Source of the DNA: an uncultured Oscillospiraceae bacterium
GTDB taxonomy: Bacteria; Bacillota; Clostridia; Oscillospirales; Acutalibacteraceae
NCBI GenBank assembly: GCA_900541905.1
Contig: UQLQ01000004.1
Location: 62,001-126,000, forward strand
DNA length: 64,000 nucleotides
Direction of reading: 5' to 3'
Of the stretch, positions 45,124-53,471 are shown one piece after another (position 1 is the stretch's first letter; each line of letters starts with the position of its first letter). Made by a program: the position numbers and the translations under genes. The notes under the pieces are model-generated. The model did no database searches. It saw nothing but the letters and a program-made list of their open reading frames with translations, and was not told where the DNA came from.

Positions 45124-47949
45124 ATGAGAGAAAAATGGATGCGATTTGTTTCCCTCTTTTTAGTGGGAGTATTATGTTGTTCGATTTTTGCCGGTTGTTC
45201 TTCCCAGGTTTCTGAGGCAAACAATCAAGGACCGGAGGAGATATCACAAGGGAAAGTGACTCAAGAGTCCATTTCAATTGCACAGGGAGAAAATCATTTG
45301 ACCTTATCCAGTGATGAAATCTTTTTGGAGGATATTGTCAATCACTTAGATGCAGTTGTCATCGATTACGGTTGGGGAACATGCAATCCGTCAAAGGTGA
45401 CACGAACAGACGAACATACATTAGAGCTGTCTTTTGAAGCAGAGCCTGCATCGGAAGATATGGAAGCGGATTACGCTGATGATATGGGGCATGTTATAGT
45501 TTCGGGGGAACAGTTGCAAACCGGAAAGGCAGTTTCTGCAGACTTTTCTATCAAAGTTCCTGTTTTAACCAGTCATAGTACAGTTGCTCGTGATGCTTCG
45601 CAACTGACATTTGATATGACATTGGAACATGCGGAATTATCCCAGACAATAGGCACTGAAGATATCACTCTTTCCAAAGCATTTGAGGGTATGGAGGTAA
45701 CCAATGTCGAGAGAAAGAGTGAAACGGAACTGTCTCTGACTTTAATGGGTGAGATGAAAACAGAAAATGAACAACTGGTTCCTTATTTAGAAGGCGGAGT
45801 TGCGATAAAACCTGAGGCTACTACAGCAGTGGTTGCAGGTTATGGAGAAATTTCTTTGGTGTCTGTATCAGCTTATTTGGCTGAAACTCCTGTGTTTCAT
45901 GATGACAAAACACTGACCGTGGGGGTTATACTGGAGAATTGTCAATGGAATTCAGACGTAGATGTTTCTCAGATTACTTTGACGGGTGCGTTTGAATCTG
46001 CGGCAGTGCAAAAGGTTACTCCATCTTCAGAAGATCCTCAAAAACTAGAGGTTGTATTGTCTACGAATCAGGAAGAAGGAGATGGCGTCGGTTCCATTGT
46101 CTTTTCTGATAAAGCTACCAATGCAGGACAGACGGTAGGCGTAGATGTACAATTTGATAATGCCGGATTTTATGTAGTAGATAAATCTGTAACAGAAACA
46201 AAAGACAAAGCTACATTGGTTATTTCAGCAGATTCTCATGGGATGCAGCTAAACCGTACACTGTCGCCAGAAGATTTAATATTGTCTGATGAGTTTGCTC
46301 AAGGAACAGTGGAAAAAGTAGAACAGGATGAGGAGCATGACTTACTGATTACACTTTCTTTTTCTCCTGAAGTATTTGCTGAGATGGATGAGTACAAAGG
46401 AGGAACCATTACACTACCTTCTTCCTGTGTAGAAAGTAATTTTGCCAATATAGATGATTTTCCTATTGTCATTTGCGTCAATATGTTCAAGGAAAAACAG
46501 GATAATGCAACCGAAATAGCAGATACAGTGGATAGCACTATGATGGCAAATGCATTATCTATCCAACCGTCAGCTGCAAGTGCAGTATCCATGCAGCCAT
46601 TAAGCAGTGGTGACACAACAAGTTTACTGTGTGACTTTGTGGGCAGCAGTTTAAAAAGTCTCGTTACAGGTGGATTCAGCGGTGTTGGAAGTGTTATTTC
46701 CGGAAAGCTTCTTACCTGGATGGGAATCAGCGGTGAAGCTGAAACGATGGAAAAACTAAATGAAATTGTTGATAAACTGGATTCTCTTACCGAACAGGTG
46801 AACCATTTGGAACAAGGCATGAACAAACTCATTGATGCTGTAGAAACTTCTGCATTTAAAGAACAGATGCGTGATATTCAAGCCAGCGTATTAAAATTAA
46901 AAGCAAGAGTTTCCGGCTATCAATCTTCTTTGGCAGCAATCAGTAAATTGGATTTAGGTTCTGAAGAATATCAAAATGAGTTGAAGATACTTGCAGATAA
47001 AATCAATCACACCAATGGTATAGATTTTCATACGGAAACGTATGCATTAGGTGAAAAAATTCTTTCAGATGCGGCAGGAACAGCAGATGGCGCTTTGAAA
47101 GCGCATTATGACAGAATTACTACCATGAATAACTGGGAACAGCAAACATATGACGAACGTGAACGTTTTTATCTCTATTCAGTAGGCACTTATACACAGG
47201 CAGTCATATTAGACAGTATTGCCTTGGAATATATTATTGAGACATCCAACAGTACGGTTGAAAAAAGTGAAGCAAAAAGCAACTTGGATGATTTGAAAGC
47301 TCAGGCTAGCCGAGTTTCTTCTTTAGCTGAAAAATATCAGGTGAAACGTTTAAAAACAGGCTATAATCGCAATTTACGTACAGGAACTATTTTGTCTACG
47401 GATGTAACGATTGGAACATATGATTCCAATCATCGTTTGGTATCCAATGATGAAATATATCGTTTAATGAATCAGAAATTGATTGATAATACAAAGCCGG
47501 GGCGTTATACGCTTGGTACTGGAAAAGAAACTTTTACTTTGCCTGATTCTTTAGGATTGTTAACAGAAAAAGAGGCTGTTGCTCTTATGAAATACAGCAG
47601 TAAAGGTAGTTTGTTGGAAGAACTGAAAAGTGCCGGTTTTACTATCCCAGCCGGTTGTCCGGATACTGTGATGTTAAGAGATGTATATATTGAAAAATCT
47701 TTAATACGTACCGGCACCAGCCCAACTCGGTATTGCTTTGCGGTATATTATAAACCTTTCTTAAAAACTGCAAACAATACATATTTCTCCAATATGTTTG
47801 TGTATGCATCTTCGGAATTTGTAAATAATATTCCAAAGACCGATTTTAGCAAAGTTTCTAAACTTTGGGAAAAGGATTGGACTGTAAAGACAATTAAGTC
47901 AGCAGTTGTAAAAGTGGTTGCAGACGATAAGAATTTATATGTTGTATAA
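45124..47949 (+). CDS. Large multidomain lipoprotein, function unknown
   Basis: A 941-residue exported lipoprotein. The signal peptide ends in the lipobox-like IFAGC with Cys25 as lipid site. Residues about 40-455 hold four beta repeats of about 100-105 residues, each with a strand pair like DITLSKAFEGMEVTNVE followed by LSLTL. A linker rich in Ala/Ser follows, then a Gly-rich hydrophobic stretch (about 515-535, GGFSGVGSVISGKLLTWMG) and a heptad-rich helix (about 538-625, KLDSLTEQVNHLEQGMNKLI). The last 300 residues are mixed. The hydrophobic segment plus long helices recalls helical pore-forming or Cry-like N-terminal domains, but that is only a resemblance. AGGAG precedes the ATG. It stands alone between nfnB and a terminator. 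Confidence 0.8.
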   Translation: MREKWMRFVSLFLVGVLCCSIFAGCSSQVSEANNQGPEEISQGKVTQESISIAQGENHLTLSSDEIFLEDIVNHLDAVVIDYGWGTCNPSKVTRTDEHTLELSFEAEPASEDMEADYADDMGHVIVSGEQLQTGKAVSADFSIKVPVLTSHSTVARDASQLTFDMTLEHAELSQTIGTEDITLSKAFEGMEVTNVERKSETELSLTLMGEMKTENEQLVPYLEGGVAIKPEATTAVVAGYGEISLVSVSAYLAETPVFHDDKTLTVGVILENCQWNSDVDVSQITLTGAFESAAVQKVTPSSEDPQKLEVVLSTNQEEGDGVGSIVFSDKATNAGQTVGVDVQFDNAGFYVVDKSVTETKDKATLVISADSHGMQLNRTLSPEDLILSDEFAQGTVEKVEQDEEHDLLITLSFSPEVFAEMDEYKGGTITLPSSCVESNFANIDDFPIVICVNMFKEKQDNATEIADTVDSTMMANALSIQPSAASAVSMQPLSSGDTTSLLCDFVGSSLKSLVTGGFSGVGSVISGKLLTWMGISGEAETMEKLNEIVDKLDSLTEQVNHLEQGMNKLIDAVETSAFKEQMRDIQASVLKLKARVSGYQSSLAAISKLDLGSEEYQNELKILADKINHTNGIDFHTETYALGEKILSDAAGTADGALKAHYDRITTMNNWEQQTYDERERFYLYSVGTYTQAVILDSIALEYIIETSNSTVEKSEAKSNLDDLKAQASRVSSLAEKYQVKRLKTGYNRNLRTGTILSTDVTIGTYDSNHRLVSNDEIYRLMNQKLIDNTKPGRYTLGTGKETFTLPDSLGLLTEKEAVALMKYSSKGSLLEELKSAGFTIPAGCPDTVMLRDVYIEKSLIRTGTSPTRYCFAVYYKPFLKTANNTYFSNMFVYASSEFVNNIPKTDFSKVSKLWEKDWTVKTIKSAVVKVVADDKNLYVV

Positions 47950-48001
47950 AAATGGAAACGTTACTTTCTGATATTTTATAAAGTTTAAAATATTGTATAA
48001 G

Positions 48002-48037
48002 CAAAAGACAGACGAATGTTCGTCTGTCTTTTGTTTT
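48002..48037 (+). terminator. Rho-independent terminator after the lipoprotein gene
   Basis: AAAAGACAGACGAA (48003-48016), loop TG, TTCGTCTGTCTTTT (48019-48032), then more T. Confidence 0.92.
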
Positions 48038-48171
48038 GCAGATTCATTTTGAGATTCAGAAATGATATAGATAATAAGAACAAAACGAACTATAAAATAG
48101 AGTATTTATTTCTATTTATAAAAATTTTATTTCATCTCTAAACTATGAACACTTCCTTTTCTAAAGTTTTT

Positions 48172-48185
48172 TGAAAGCGCTTTTA
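48172..48185 (+). promoter_or_regulatory. Possible CcpA cre site
   Basis: TGAAAGCGCTTTTA differs from the cre pattern TGNAANCGNNNNCA at one position. It lies in the AT-rich gap 48038-48292 upstream of spoIVFA, which otherwise shows no gene. One match in so AT-rich a region may be chance. Confidence 0.3.
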
Positions 48186-48292
48186 TTTTGTTGGCAATAG
48201 ATAAAAGAAAATACGCAATACTTGTACCTTGTCTAAAGAATGCGGTATGAAATGGTACTTGCTGTCATATGATAGACAAGGAGGGATTGTTC

Positions 48293-49156
48293 ATGTTCAG
48301 GAAGAGAAGAGCACCAAGTATGGAAGAATTACGAGCACTGGAAGAAATGGACCAAAAATCAAAACCAATCAGAAGAAATGAATTGATTGATGAGTCTGAG
48401 CCGCAACCATCTCAAATTGCAGAAGAAGAGGAAACGGAAGAAACAGAACCGGAGGAAAAGAAGAAAGATCGTAAAACAGGAAAATTGCTGCGCAGCAGAT
48501 TTTTAATCTCCATTCAAGTAGGAGCGTGTTTGATCATCCTGGTTGCTGCTTTGGGAATACGTTTATTTGGCGGGTCAATTTATGAAACAGTAAAAAGGTG
48601 GTATGTAGGTTCTGTGAATGAATCTATTATGGTAAACGTAACAAAAGATGATTTACTGGAGATTTTTCAGAAAAATACATCTTCTGTTTCTGATACAGAT
48701 GTAGCACAGACAGGAGCAAAACCTCAAGCGAATACACTAGCGGTTACATATGGTAAAAATCAAGAAGGGCCTGTTACATTATCTGTTTTGTTAAAGTCTC
48801 CTGTTGCTAATGGGACTATTTCATCTGCCTTTGGAGAAAGAGATGGCAAATTTCATCAAGGATTGGATATTGCTGCTGATACAGATACTCCAATTACAGC
48901 TTCCTTAACAGGAACTGTAAAAGAAGCCGGAGAAAATGAATCATATGGAAAATATGTTTTACTTGACCATGGAAGCGGCATTGAAACTCGCTATGCTCAT
49001 TGTAATTCAATTTCTGTCAAGCAAGGAGACCATGTAAATATGGGGGATGAAATTGCAAAAGTCGGGAGCACAGGAGATTCATCCGGGCCTCATGTGCATT
49101 TGGAATTATTAATTGACGGCACTCCATATAATCCTCAAACAGTGTTGCAGAAATAA
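48293..49156 (+). CDS. spoIVFA: SpoIVFA-like membrane protein with M23 peptidase domain
   Basis: A 287-residue bitopic protein: acidic cytoplasmic part (1-68, EEEETEETEPEEKKK), one membrane helix (about 71-92), an extracellular linker and a C-terminal M23/LytM domain (about 165-280). In Bacillus, SpoIVFA holds the protease SpoIVFB inactive in the outer forespore membrane until a forespore signal arrives. Here the gene directly precedes an M50 protease, stop and start sharing a base. Unusually, the zinc ligands are all present (H188, D192, H236, HVH 267-269), so it may still cut peptidoglycan; SpoIIQ-like is the alternative. The ATG at 48293 follows AAGGAGGG. Confidence 0.85.
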   Translation: MFRKRRAPSMEELRALEEMDQKSKPIRRNELIDESEPQPSQIAEEEETEETEPEEKKKDRKTGKLLRSRFLISIQVGACLIILVAALGIRLFGGSIYETVKRWYVGSVNESIMVNVTKDDLLEIFQKNTSSVSDTDVAQTGAKPQANTLAVTYGKNQEGPVTLSVLLKSPVANGTISSAFGERDGKFHQGLDIAADTDTPITASLTGTVKEAGENESYGKYVLLDHGSGIETRYAHCNSISVKQGDHVNMGDEIAKVGSTGDSSGPHVHLELLIDGTPYNPQTVLQK

Positions 49157-49767
49157 TGAACTTTCATATCAAACAATGTGAGATAAAAATAGAATATTTG
49201 TTTTTTGCCGTCATTGCATTTTTATTATTTACAGATACAACCGGAGTAGCTTTGCTGGGTATAGCCGCAACCGTACTGCATGAAGCAGGACATTTGGTTA
49301 TGATGCTTTTGCTGGGTGGTTCCGTGAAAACGGTTCGTTTTCACGCATTTGGTGTGGATATTGAGGAAACCGGAAGAGAACGACGCAGTTATTTATCAGA
49401 TGCATTGGTTGCCTTGGCCGGTCCCTTTGCCAATATGATTTTTTGTGTGGCATCGGCAGTATTATATTCTTTTTGGCCCAACCATTTGGTTTGGGAATTT
49501 ATTTTTGTTAACAGTACCATTGCTTGGTTCAATATATTGCCTGTGGAAGCTTTGGATGGAGGTCAGGCACTTTATGCGTTGCTGTGTAATAAATTTTCTC
49601 AGAAAACATCAGAAACAATTGTTGCCGTCGTTTCTTTTTTTGCATTGCTTCCTGTAGCAATCATTGGATTTATGATGCTTTTACAGTCAAAACATAATTT
49701 TACTCTGTTTTTTATCAGTATCTATCTTATGGTTTTATTAGTATTAAAACGTGGACGTTTTTTTTAG
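49156..49767 (+). CDS. spoIVFB: SpoIVFB intramembrane metalloprotease
   Basis: A 203-residue M50 protease that in Bacillus removes the pro-sequence of sigma-K in the mother cell. H42-E43-x-x-H46 (LHEAGH) and D134 in NILPVEALDGGQ are the zinc ligands, at almost the same positions as in Bacillus. Five or six hydrophobic segments are present. The start shares one base with the spoIVFA stop. Whether this organism uses pro-sigma-K processing cannot be seen here. Confidence 0.88.
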   Translation: MNFHIKQCEIKIEYLFFAVIAFLLFTDTTGVALLGIAATVLHEAGHLVMMLLLGGSVKTVRFHAFGVDIEETGRERRSYLSDALVALAGPFANMIFCVASAVLYSFWPNHLVWEFIFVNSTIAWFNILPVEALDGGQALYALLCNKFSQKTSETIVAVVSFFALLPVAIIGFMMLLQSKHNFTLFFISIYLMVLLVLKRGRFF

Positions 49768-49904
49768 ATTCTGTACATTGTTTTTCCGTAATATAATGCA
49801 GTTCCAATTTGAAATATACTCATGGTTATCACAGTTTGACAACAAGTGCAAAATCATAGATTTTAATTGTTGCCCAGAACGTTTTAACGTTTAGATGTTA
49901 AAAA

Positions 49905-49933
49905 TTGCGAAGCAATTTTTTCTATGTTATAAC
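49905..49933 (+). promoter_or_regulatory. Upstream promoter P1 of the radical-SAM pair
   Basis: TTGCGA (49905-49910), 17 bases, TATAAC (49928-49933), with TATG before the -10. Lies in copy 1 of the 100-bp repeat. Confidence 0.6.
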
Positions 49934-50004
49934 AACCTCATAACAACGGCAAAATTAAAAATTTTGATTGTTATGAGAACGTTTTAGCACTTATTAGTTA
50001 GAAA

Positions 50005-50033
50005 TTGCAAGCCAATTTCTATTATGCTATAAT
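50005..50033 (+). promoter_or_regulatory. Downstream promoter P2 of the radical-SAM pair
   Basis: TTGCAA (50005-50010), 17 bases, TATAAT (50028-50033), exactly 100 bases after P1 and closer to consensus, with a TATG extended -10. Confidence 0.75.
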
Positions 50034-50121
50034 ACAAGCGTATGTGATATATTTACTTTCTATAAGACCGGATGAAAGGATTGGATTCAGCTGCAATATT
50101 TGTAACTGAATAAGAAAAATT

Positions 50122-51963
50122 ATGAATCAGAAAATTGAACGTGTATTGGCAAACGTACAAAAACCGGGCAGGTATGTGGGCGGTGAACTGAATGCTGTCA
50201 TAAAAGATAAGGCAGATGTAAATGTACGGTTTGCATTTTGTTTTCCCGACGTTTATGAAGTGGGAATGTCTCATCTGGGCATGAAAATATTATATAGTGT
50301 ATTAAATGAACAGCCCGATATTTGGTGCGAACGTGTATTTGCCCCATGGGTAGACATGGAGCAAGAGATGCGTAAGCATGATATTCCACTATTTGCTTTG
50401 GAAAGCGGCGACAGTGTCGCCGAATTTGATTTTATCGGATTTACACTACAGTATGAATTAAGTTATACCAATATTTTAAATATGCTGAATTTGGCTGGTA
50501 TTCCCATAAGGGCACAGGACAGAACAGATTTATTTCATATTGTGGTTGCGGGTGGTCCTTGTGCCTGCAATCCTGAACCTCTGGCAGATTTTGTCGATTT
50601 GTTCTTTATTGGAGAAGGTGAGCAAGTAGATTTAGAAGTTATTCGTTTATATCAAGCTTGCAAAAAAGAGGGAAAAAGCAAAGAAGAATTTTTACAAAAA
50701 GCCGCACAAATTCAGGGGGTCTATGTACCGTCTCTTTATTCGGTGACGTATCATGACGACGGTACCATAAAAGAAATGATTCCTCATGCGACAGCTCCCC
50801 AAACTGTCCGAAAACGTTTGGAATTGGATATGGATAAAGCATATTTTCCCGAGAAATTCGTAGTGCCGAGTATTGAAATTGTGCATGACAGAGCTGTTGC
50901 GGAAGTACAGCGTGGTTGTATTCGTGGATGTAGATTTTGTCAGGCAGGATTTATTTATCGCCCTGTAAGAGAAAAATCAATTGATATGATTAACCGTCAG
51001 TGCCGTTCTATTTGCGAGCATACAGGTTATGATGAAATTTCTCTTTCCTCGTTAAGTACCAGCGACTACAGCCAAATTGAAGATTTGTTAGACACTTTGC
51101 TCAGTTGGACAGACAATGAAAAAGTGAGTGTATCACTACCATCCTTGCGTGTAGACGGTTTTTCCAATGAGTTGATGGACAAACTGAAAACGGTCCGCCG
51201 CAGTGGTCTGACATTTGCACCGGAAGCGGGTACCCAAAGGTTACGTGATGTAATCAATAAGAATGTAACAGAAGAAGAGCTGATGAAAACGGTACAGACT
51301 GCATTTGAAGGTGGATGGACTACGATTAAATTGTATTTTATGATTGGCCTTCCCACAGAAACAATGGAGGATGTGGCAGGCATCGCCCATTTGGGACAGC
51401 AGGTTGTGGAAGCGTATTACAGTAATCCAAAACGAGCGAAGGGAAGAAGCGTAAAGGTAACGTGCAGTGCCTCCTCGTTTGTGCCAAAACCGTTTACTCC
51501 GTTTCAGTGGGAGCCACAGGATTCGATTGAGACGTTGCATAAAAAGCAGGAACATTTAATTGGTTGTGTACACAGTAAAAAATTAACGTGCAACTGGCAC
51601 GACGCAGATACCAGCTTTTTGGAAGGTGTGTTTGCGCGCGGTGACAGACGTCTGGGAAAAGTATTGGAACAAGCATTTGAACATGGATGCAAATTTGACG
51701 GTTGGTCCGACTTCTTTTCTTTACCGAAATGGTTGGAAGTGTTTGAGAAATGCGGTATTGATCCTACTTTCTATAATCAAAGACGCAGAAGCTTTGATGA
51801 AGTATTGCCTTGGGATCATATTGATTATGGCATTAAAAAATCGTTTTTAAAAAGAGAATGTGAAAAAGCCTATCAAAATGCTACCACCCCAAACTGTCAG
51901 GAAGCTTGTTCGGCATGCGGTGCAGCTTGCTTTAAAGGAGGGATTTGCGTTGAAAAGTACTAG
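50122..51963 (+). CDS. TIGR03960 family B12-binding/radical-SAM protein
   Basis: A 613-residue protein. The N-terminal part (about 1-170) has the cobalamin-binding-like fold (VNVRFAFCFPDVYEVGMSHLG), followed by a radical-SAM domain with CX3CX2C in RGCIRGCRFCQAG and EAGTQRLRDVI, and a C-terminal four-cysteine stretch (CQEACSACGAAC). The family is widespread beside TIGR03936 in Firmicutes and probably modifies RNA or a translation factor, but its substrate is unknown to me. The ATG at 50122 lacks a strong ribosome site (TAAGAAAAAT). It overlaps the next gene by 14 bases. Confidence 0.88.
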   Translation: MNQKIERVLANVQKPGRYVGGELNAVIKDKADVNVRFAFCFPDVYEVGMSHLGMKILYSVLNEQPDIWCERVFAPWVDMEQEMRKHDIPLFALESGDSVAEFDFIGFTLQYELSYTNILNMLNLAGIPIRAQDRTDLFHIVVAGGPCACNPEPLADFVDLFFIGEGEQVDLEVIRLYQACKKEGKSKEEFLQKAAQIQGVYVPSLYSVTYHDDGTIKEMIPHATAPQTVRKRLELDMDKAYFPEKFVVPSIEIVHDRAVAEVQRGCIRGCRFCQAGFIYRPVREKSIDMINRQCRSICEHTGYDEISLSSLSTSDYSQIEDLLDTLLSWTDNEKVSVSLPSLRVDGFSNELMDKLKTVRRSGLTFAPEAGTQRLRDVINKNVTEEELMKTVQTAFEGGWTTIKLYFMIGLPTETMEDVAGIAHLGQQVVEAYYSNPKRAKGRSVKVTCSASSFVPKPFTPFQWEPQDSIETLHKKQEHLIGCVHSKKLTCNWHDADTSFLEGVFARGDRRLGKVLEQAFEHGCKFDGWSDFFSLPKWLEVFEKCGIDPTFYNQRRRSFDEVLPWDHIDYGIKKSFLKRECEKAYQNATTPNCQEACSACGAACFKGGICVEKY

Positions 51964-52606
51964 AATTTGGTTTCATAAATTTGGTACAGCAAAATACATC
52001 TCTCATTTGGATTTGAACCGTTGCGTAGCGCGAGCATTTCATAAAGCCAAACTTCCTATGTGGTATACAGAAGGATTTAATCCGCATGCGTTTGTTACAT
52101 TTGCATTGCCGCTTTCTCTGGGTGTAGAAGGAAAATATGAGTCTATGGATATTCGCTTGTTGGAAGATATGCCAAAGGAAGAAATCATTCACCGTTTAAA
52201 TGATGCTTTGCCCAAAGATATTCGCGTTTATGATGTAACAGAACCTCAAATGAAGCCTGGAAAAATTGCTTATGCAGATTATGAAATACGCTATGCAGCA
52301 GATGAAAGAGACCCGCGAATTTTAAAAGAAGAGTTAGAGGCGCTGTTTTCTAAAGACGAAATTTTGGTAGAAAAGAAAACCAAATCAGGTATAAAAACCA
52401 TCCATTTAAATGATTACTTGGATAAGTATAAAATGACAGTAGAAGGTCATGAAGTGGTGTTGAACATTGTATTGCCTGCCGGCAGTACAGAGAATATAAA
52501 CCCGTCTTTAATAGGAGAGGCCATTGAAATTTATTTGGGATATTCTTTGTATGCAGTTATCATACGTTCGCACTTATATGATGCAGAGTTTCACGTTTTT
52601 GCCTAA
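51950..52606 (+). CDS. TIGR03936 family protein (DUF2344)
   Basis: A 218-residue protein matching the TIGR03936/DUF2344 family, the constant partner of TIGR03960. Its opening IWFHKFGTAKYISHLDLNR and TEGFNPHAFVTFALPLSLGVE are typical. The start is TTG at 51950, behind AAAGGAGGG (51934-51942) in the end of the upstream gene. In many genomes rng and rplU follow; here rplS does. No catalytic motif is evident, so it probably binds the substrate for its partner. Confidence 0.88.
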   Translation: MKSTRIWFHKFGTAKYISHLDLNRCVARAFHKAKLPMWYTEGFNPHAFVTFALPLSLGVEGKYESMDIRLLEDMPKEEIIHRLNDALPKDIRVYDVTEPQMKPGKIAYADYEIRYAADERDPRILKEELEALFSKDEILVEKKTKSGIKTIHLNDYLDKYKMTVEGHEVVLNIVLPAGSTENINPSLIGEAIEIYLGYSLYAVIIRSHLYDAEFHVFA

Positions 52607-52630
52607 AGTATGATTTTTTGTAAAAAGTGA

Positions 52631-52659
52631 TTGCATCTTTGATGCTATTGTGGTATTAT
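52631..52659 (+). promoter_or_regulatory. Sigma-A promoter for rplS
   Basis: TTGCAT (52631-52636), 17 bases, TATTAT (52654-52659); predicted start near 52666. Confidence 0.75.
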
Positions 52660-52662
52660 ATA

Positions 52663-52786
52663 CAGGCATCTTTATGCCGTCAGACCATTGACGGGAGTTG
52701 ATGCCCGGCTAAAACCGAGACATTAAAGCTGACAGTCCTCTATCCTAAGTGATATGAATGTCTGAAAATTTAGGAGGATTTTATTC
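52663..52786 (+). ncRNA. Structured rplS (L19) leader
   Basis: About 120 bases of leader lie between the promoter and rplS. GGCATC (52665-52670) pairs with GATGCC (52700-52705) and encloses CCGTC/GACGG (52677-52681, 52690-52694); CGG/CCG follows; AGACATT (52718-52724) pairs with AATGTCT (52757-52763) just ahead of TAGGAGG. An L19 leader is known in Firmicutes as an autoregulatory candidate; equivalence is inferred from position and structure. Confidence 0.55.
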
Positions 52787-53131
52787 ATGGATGCACTAAA
52801 ATTAATTGCACAAGATTCTATGAAAGCTGAAGTACCAAATATTGAAATTGGTGACACAATTAAAATCGATGTTAACATTCGCGAGGGCGAAAGAGAAAGA
52901 ATTCAGGTGTTTGAAGGCACCGTAATTGCTCGTAAAGGCAGCGGTGTTTCTGAAACTTTCACAGTTAGACGCGTTTCTTACGGTGTTGGTGTTGAAAGAG
53001 TTTTCCCAATTCACAGCCCGAATGTTAAAGGTGTTAAATTGGTTCGTAAAGGTCATGTTCGCAGAGCAAAACTTTATTACCTACGTGACAGAGTTGGTAA
53101 AGCAGCTAAACTGAGAGAAAAAATTAGATAA
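52787..53131 (+). CDS. rplS: 50S ribosomal protein L19
   Basis: A 114-residue large-subunit protein at the 30S-50S interface. Hallmarks are IEIGDTIKIDVNIREG, IQVFEGTVIARKGSG, TFTVRRVSYGVGVERVFP and the lysine/arginine-rich end. TAGGAGG precedes the ATG. It has its own promoter, structured leader and terminator, so it is probably transcribed alone. Confidence 0.98.
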   Translation: MDALKLIAQDSMKAEVPNIEIGDTIKIDVNIREGERERIQVFEGTVIARKGSGVSETFTVRRVSYGVGVERVFPIHSPNVKGVKLVRKGHVRRAKLYYLRDRVGKAAKLREKIR

Positions 53132-53135
53132 TTTG

Positions 53136-53167
53136 AAAGGAGACATATTTTATGTCTCCTTTTTTTA
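53136..53167 (+). terminator. Rho-independent terminator after rplS
   Basis: AAAGGAGACATA (53136-53147) pairs with TATGTCTCCTTT (53151-53162), then a T run. Confidence 0.92.
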
Positions 53168-53267
53168 TTTGCGTTCATAAATTTTTATCATTTTATTGTG
53201 TGTGCATGAAAAAATATTTGCAGGTTTATTTCATTTTTTGTACGAGCTGCAGAAACCATAGTTTTGG

Positions 53268-53296
53268 TTGCAAACAATAACACAATATGCTAAAAT
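53268..53296 (+). promoter_or_regulatory. Sigma-A promoter for the glycosyltransferase operon
   Basis: TTGCAA (53268-53273), 17 bases, TAAAAT (53291-53296), with TATGC before the -10. It leaves a leader of about 170 bases. The stretch 53168-53267 shows nothing else. Confidence 0.7.
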
Positions 53297-53349
53297 TGTA
53301 CTAATATTGTAATGCTTTTTTACAAATATACATTTAGAAAGTAATGGAA

Positions 53350-53376
53350 CTTTTCTTACATATTTTGTAAGAAAAG
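53350..53376 (+). promoter_or_regulatory. Inverted repeat in the glycosyltransferase leader
   Basis: CTTTTCTTACA (53350-53360) and TGTAAGAAAAG (53366-53376) form a perfect 11-base stem with a 5-base loop, followed by a T-rich tract (CAATTTTGTTTTATTT). It lies between the promoter and the gene, so it could be an attenuator or an operator. Confidence 0.5.
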
Positions 53377-53471
53377 CAATTTTGTTTTATTTCGTTTTTA
53401 TGGGAATGATAATTCGTATAAAAAAGAATCACATTTAAATTATGATTATAGACGAAAAGGTGGAGCACATA

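Larger units (their letters stand above)
49838..50035 (+). repeat. 100-bp tandem duplication with hairpins and promoters
   Basis: Two copies (about 49838-49935 and 49940-50035) share the anchor AGAACGTTTTA at 49876 and 49976, exactly 100 bases apart. Each has a first hairpin (CAACAA..AAAATC/GATTTT..TTGTTG in copy 1; ATAACAA..AAAATT/AATTTT..TTGTTAT in copy 2) and a second one (AAAAATTGC/GCAATTTTT; AGAAATTG/CAATTTCT) with changes on both sides that keep pairing. The second hairpin overlaps the -35 of a promoter in each copy. The 354-base gap 49768-50121 holds no gene. Confidence 0.8.

Noticed and set aside
48266..48273. CATATGAT as a sigma-E -10 for spoIVFA
   Set aside because: A start about 7 bases later would fall in the ribosome site AAGGAGGG, leaving no usable leader.
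49838..50035. The 100-bp duplication as an insertion sequence or CRISPR remnant
   Set aside because: Only two clear copies, no terminal inverted repeats, target duplication or transposase; the shared parts are hairpins and promoters.
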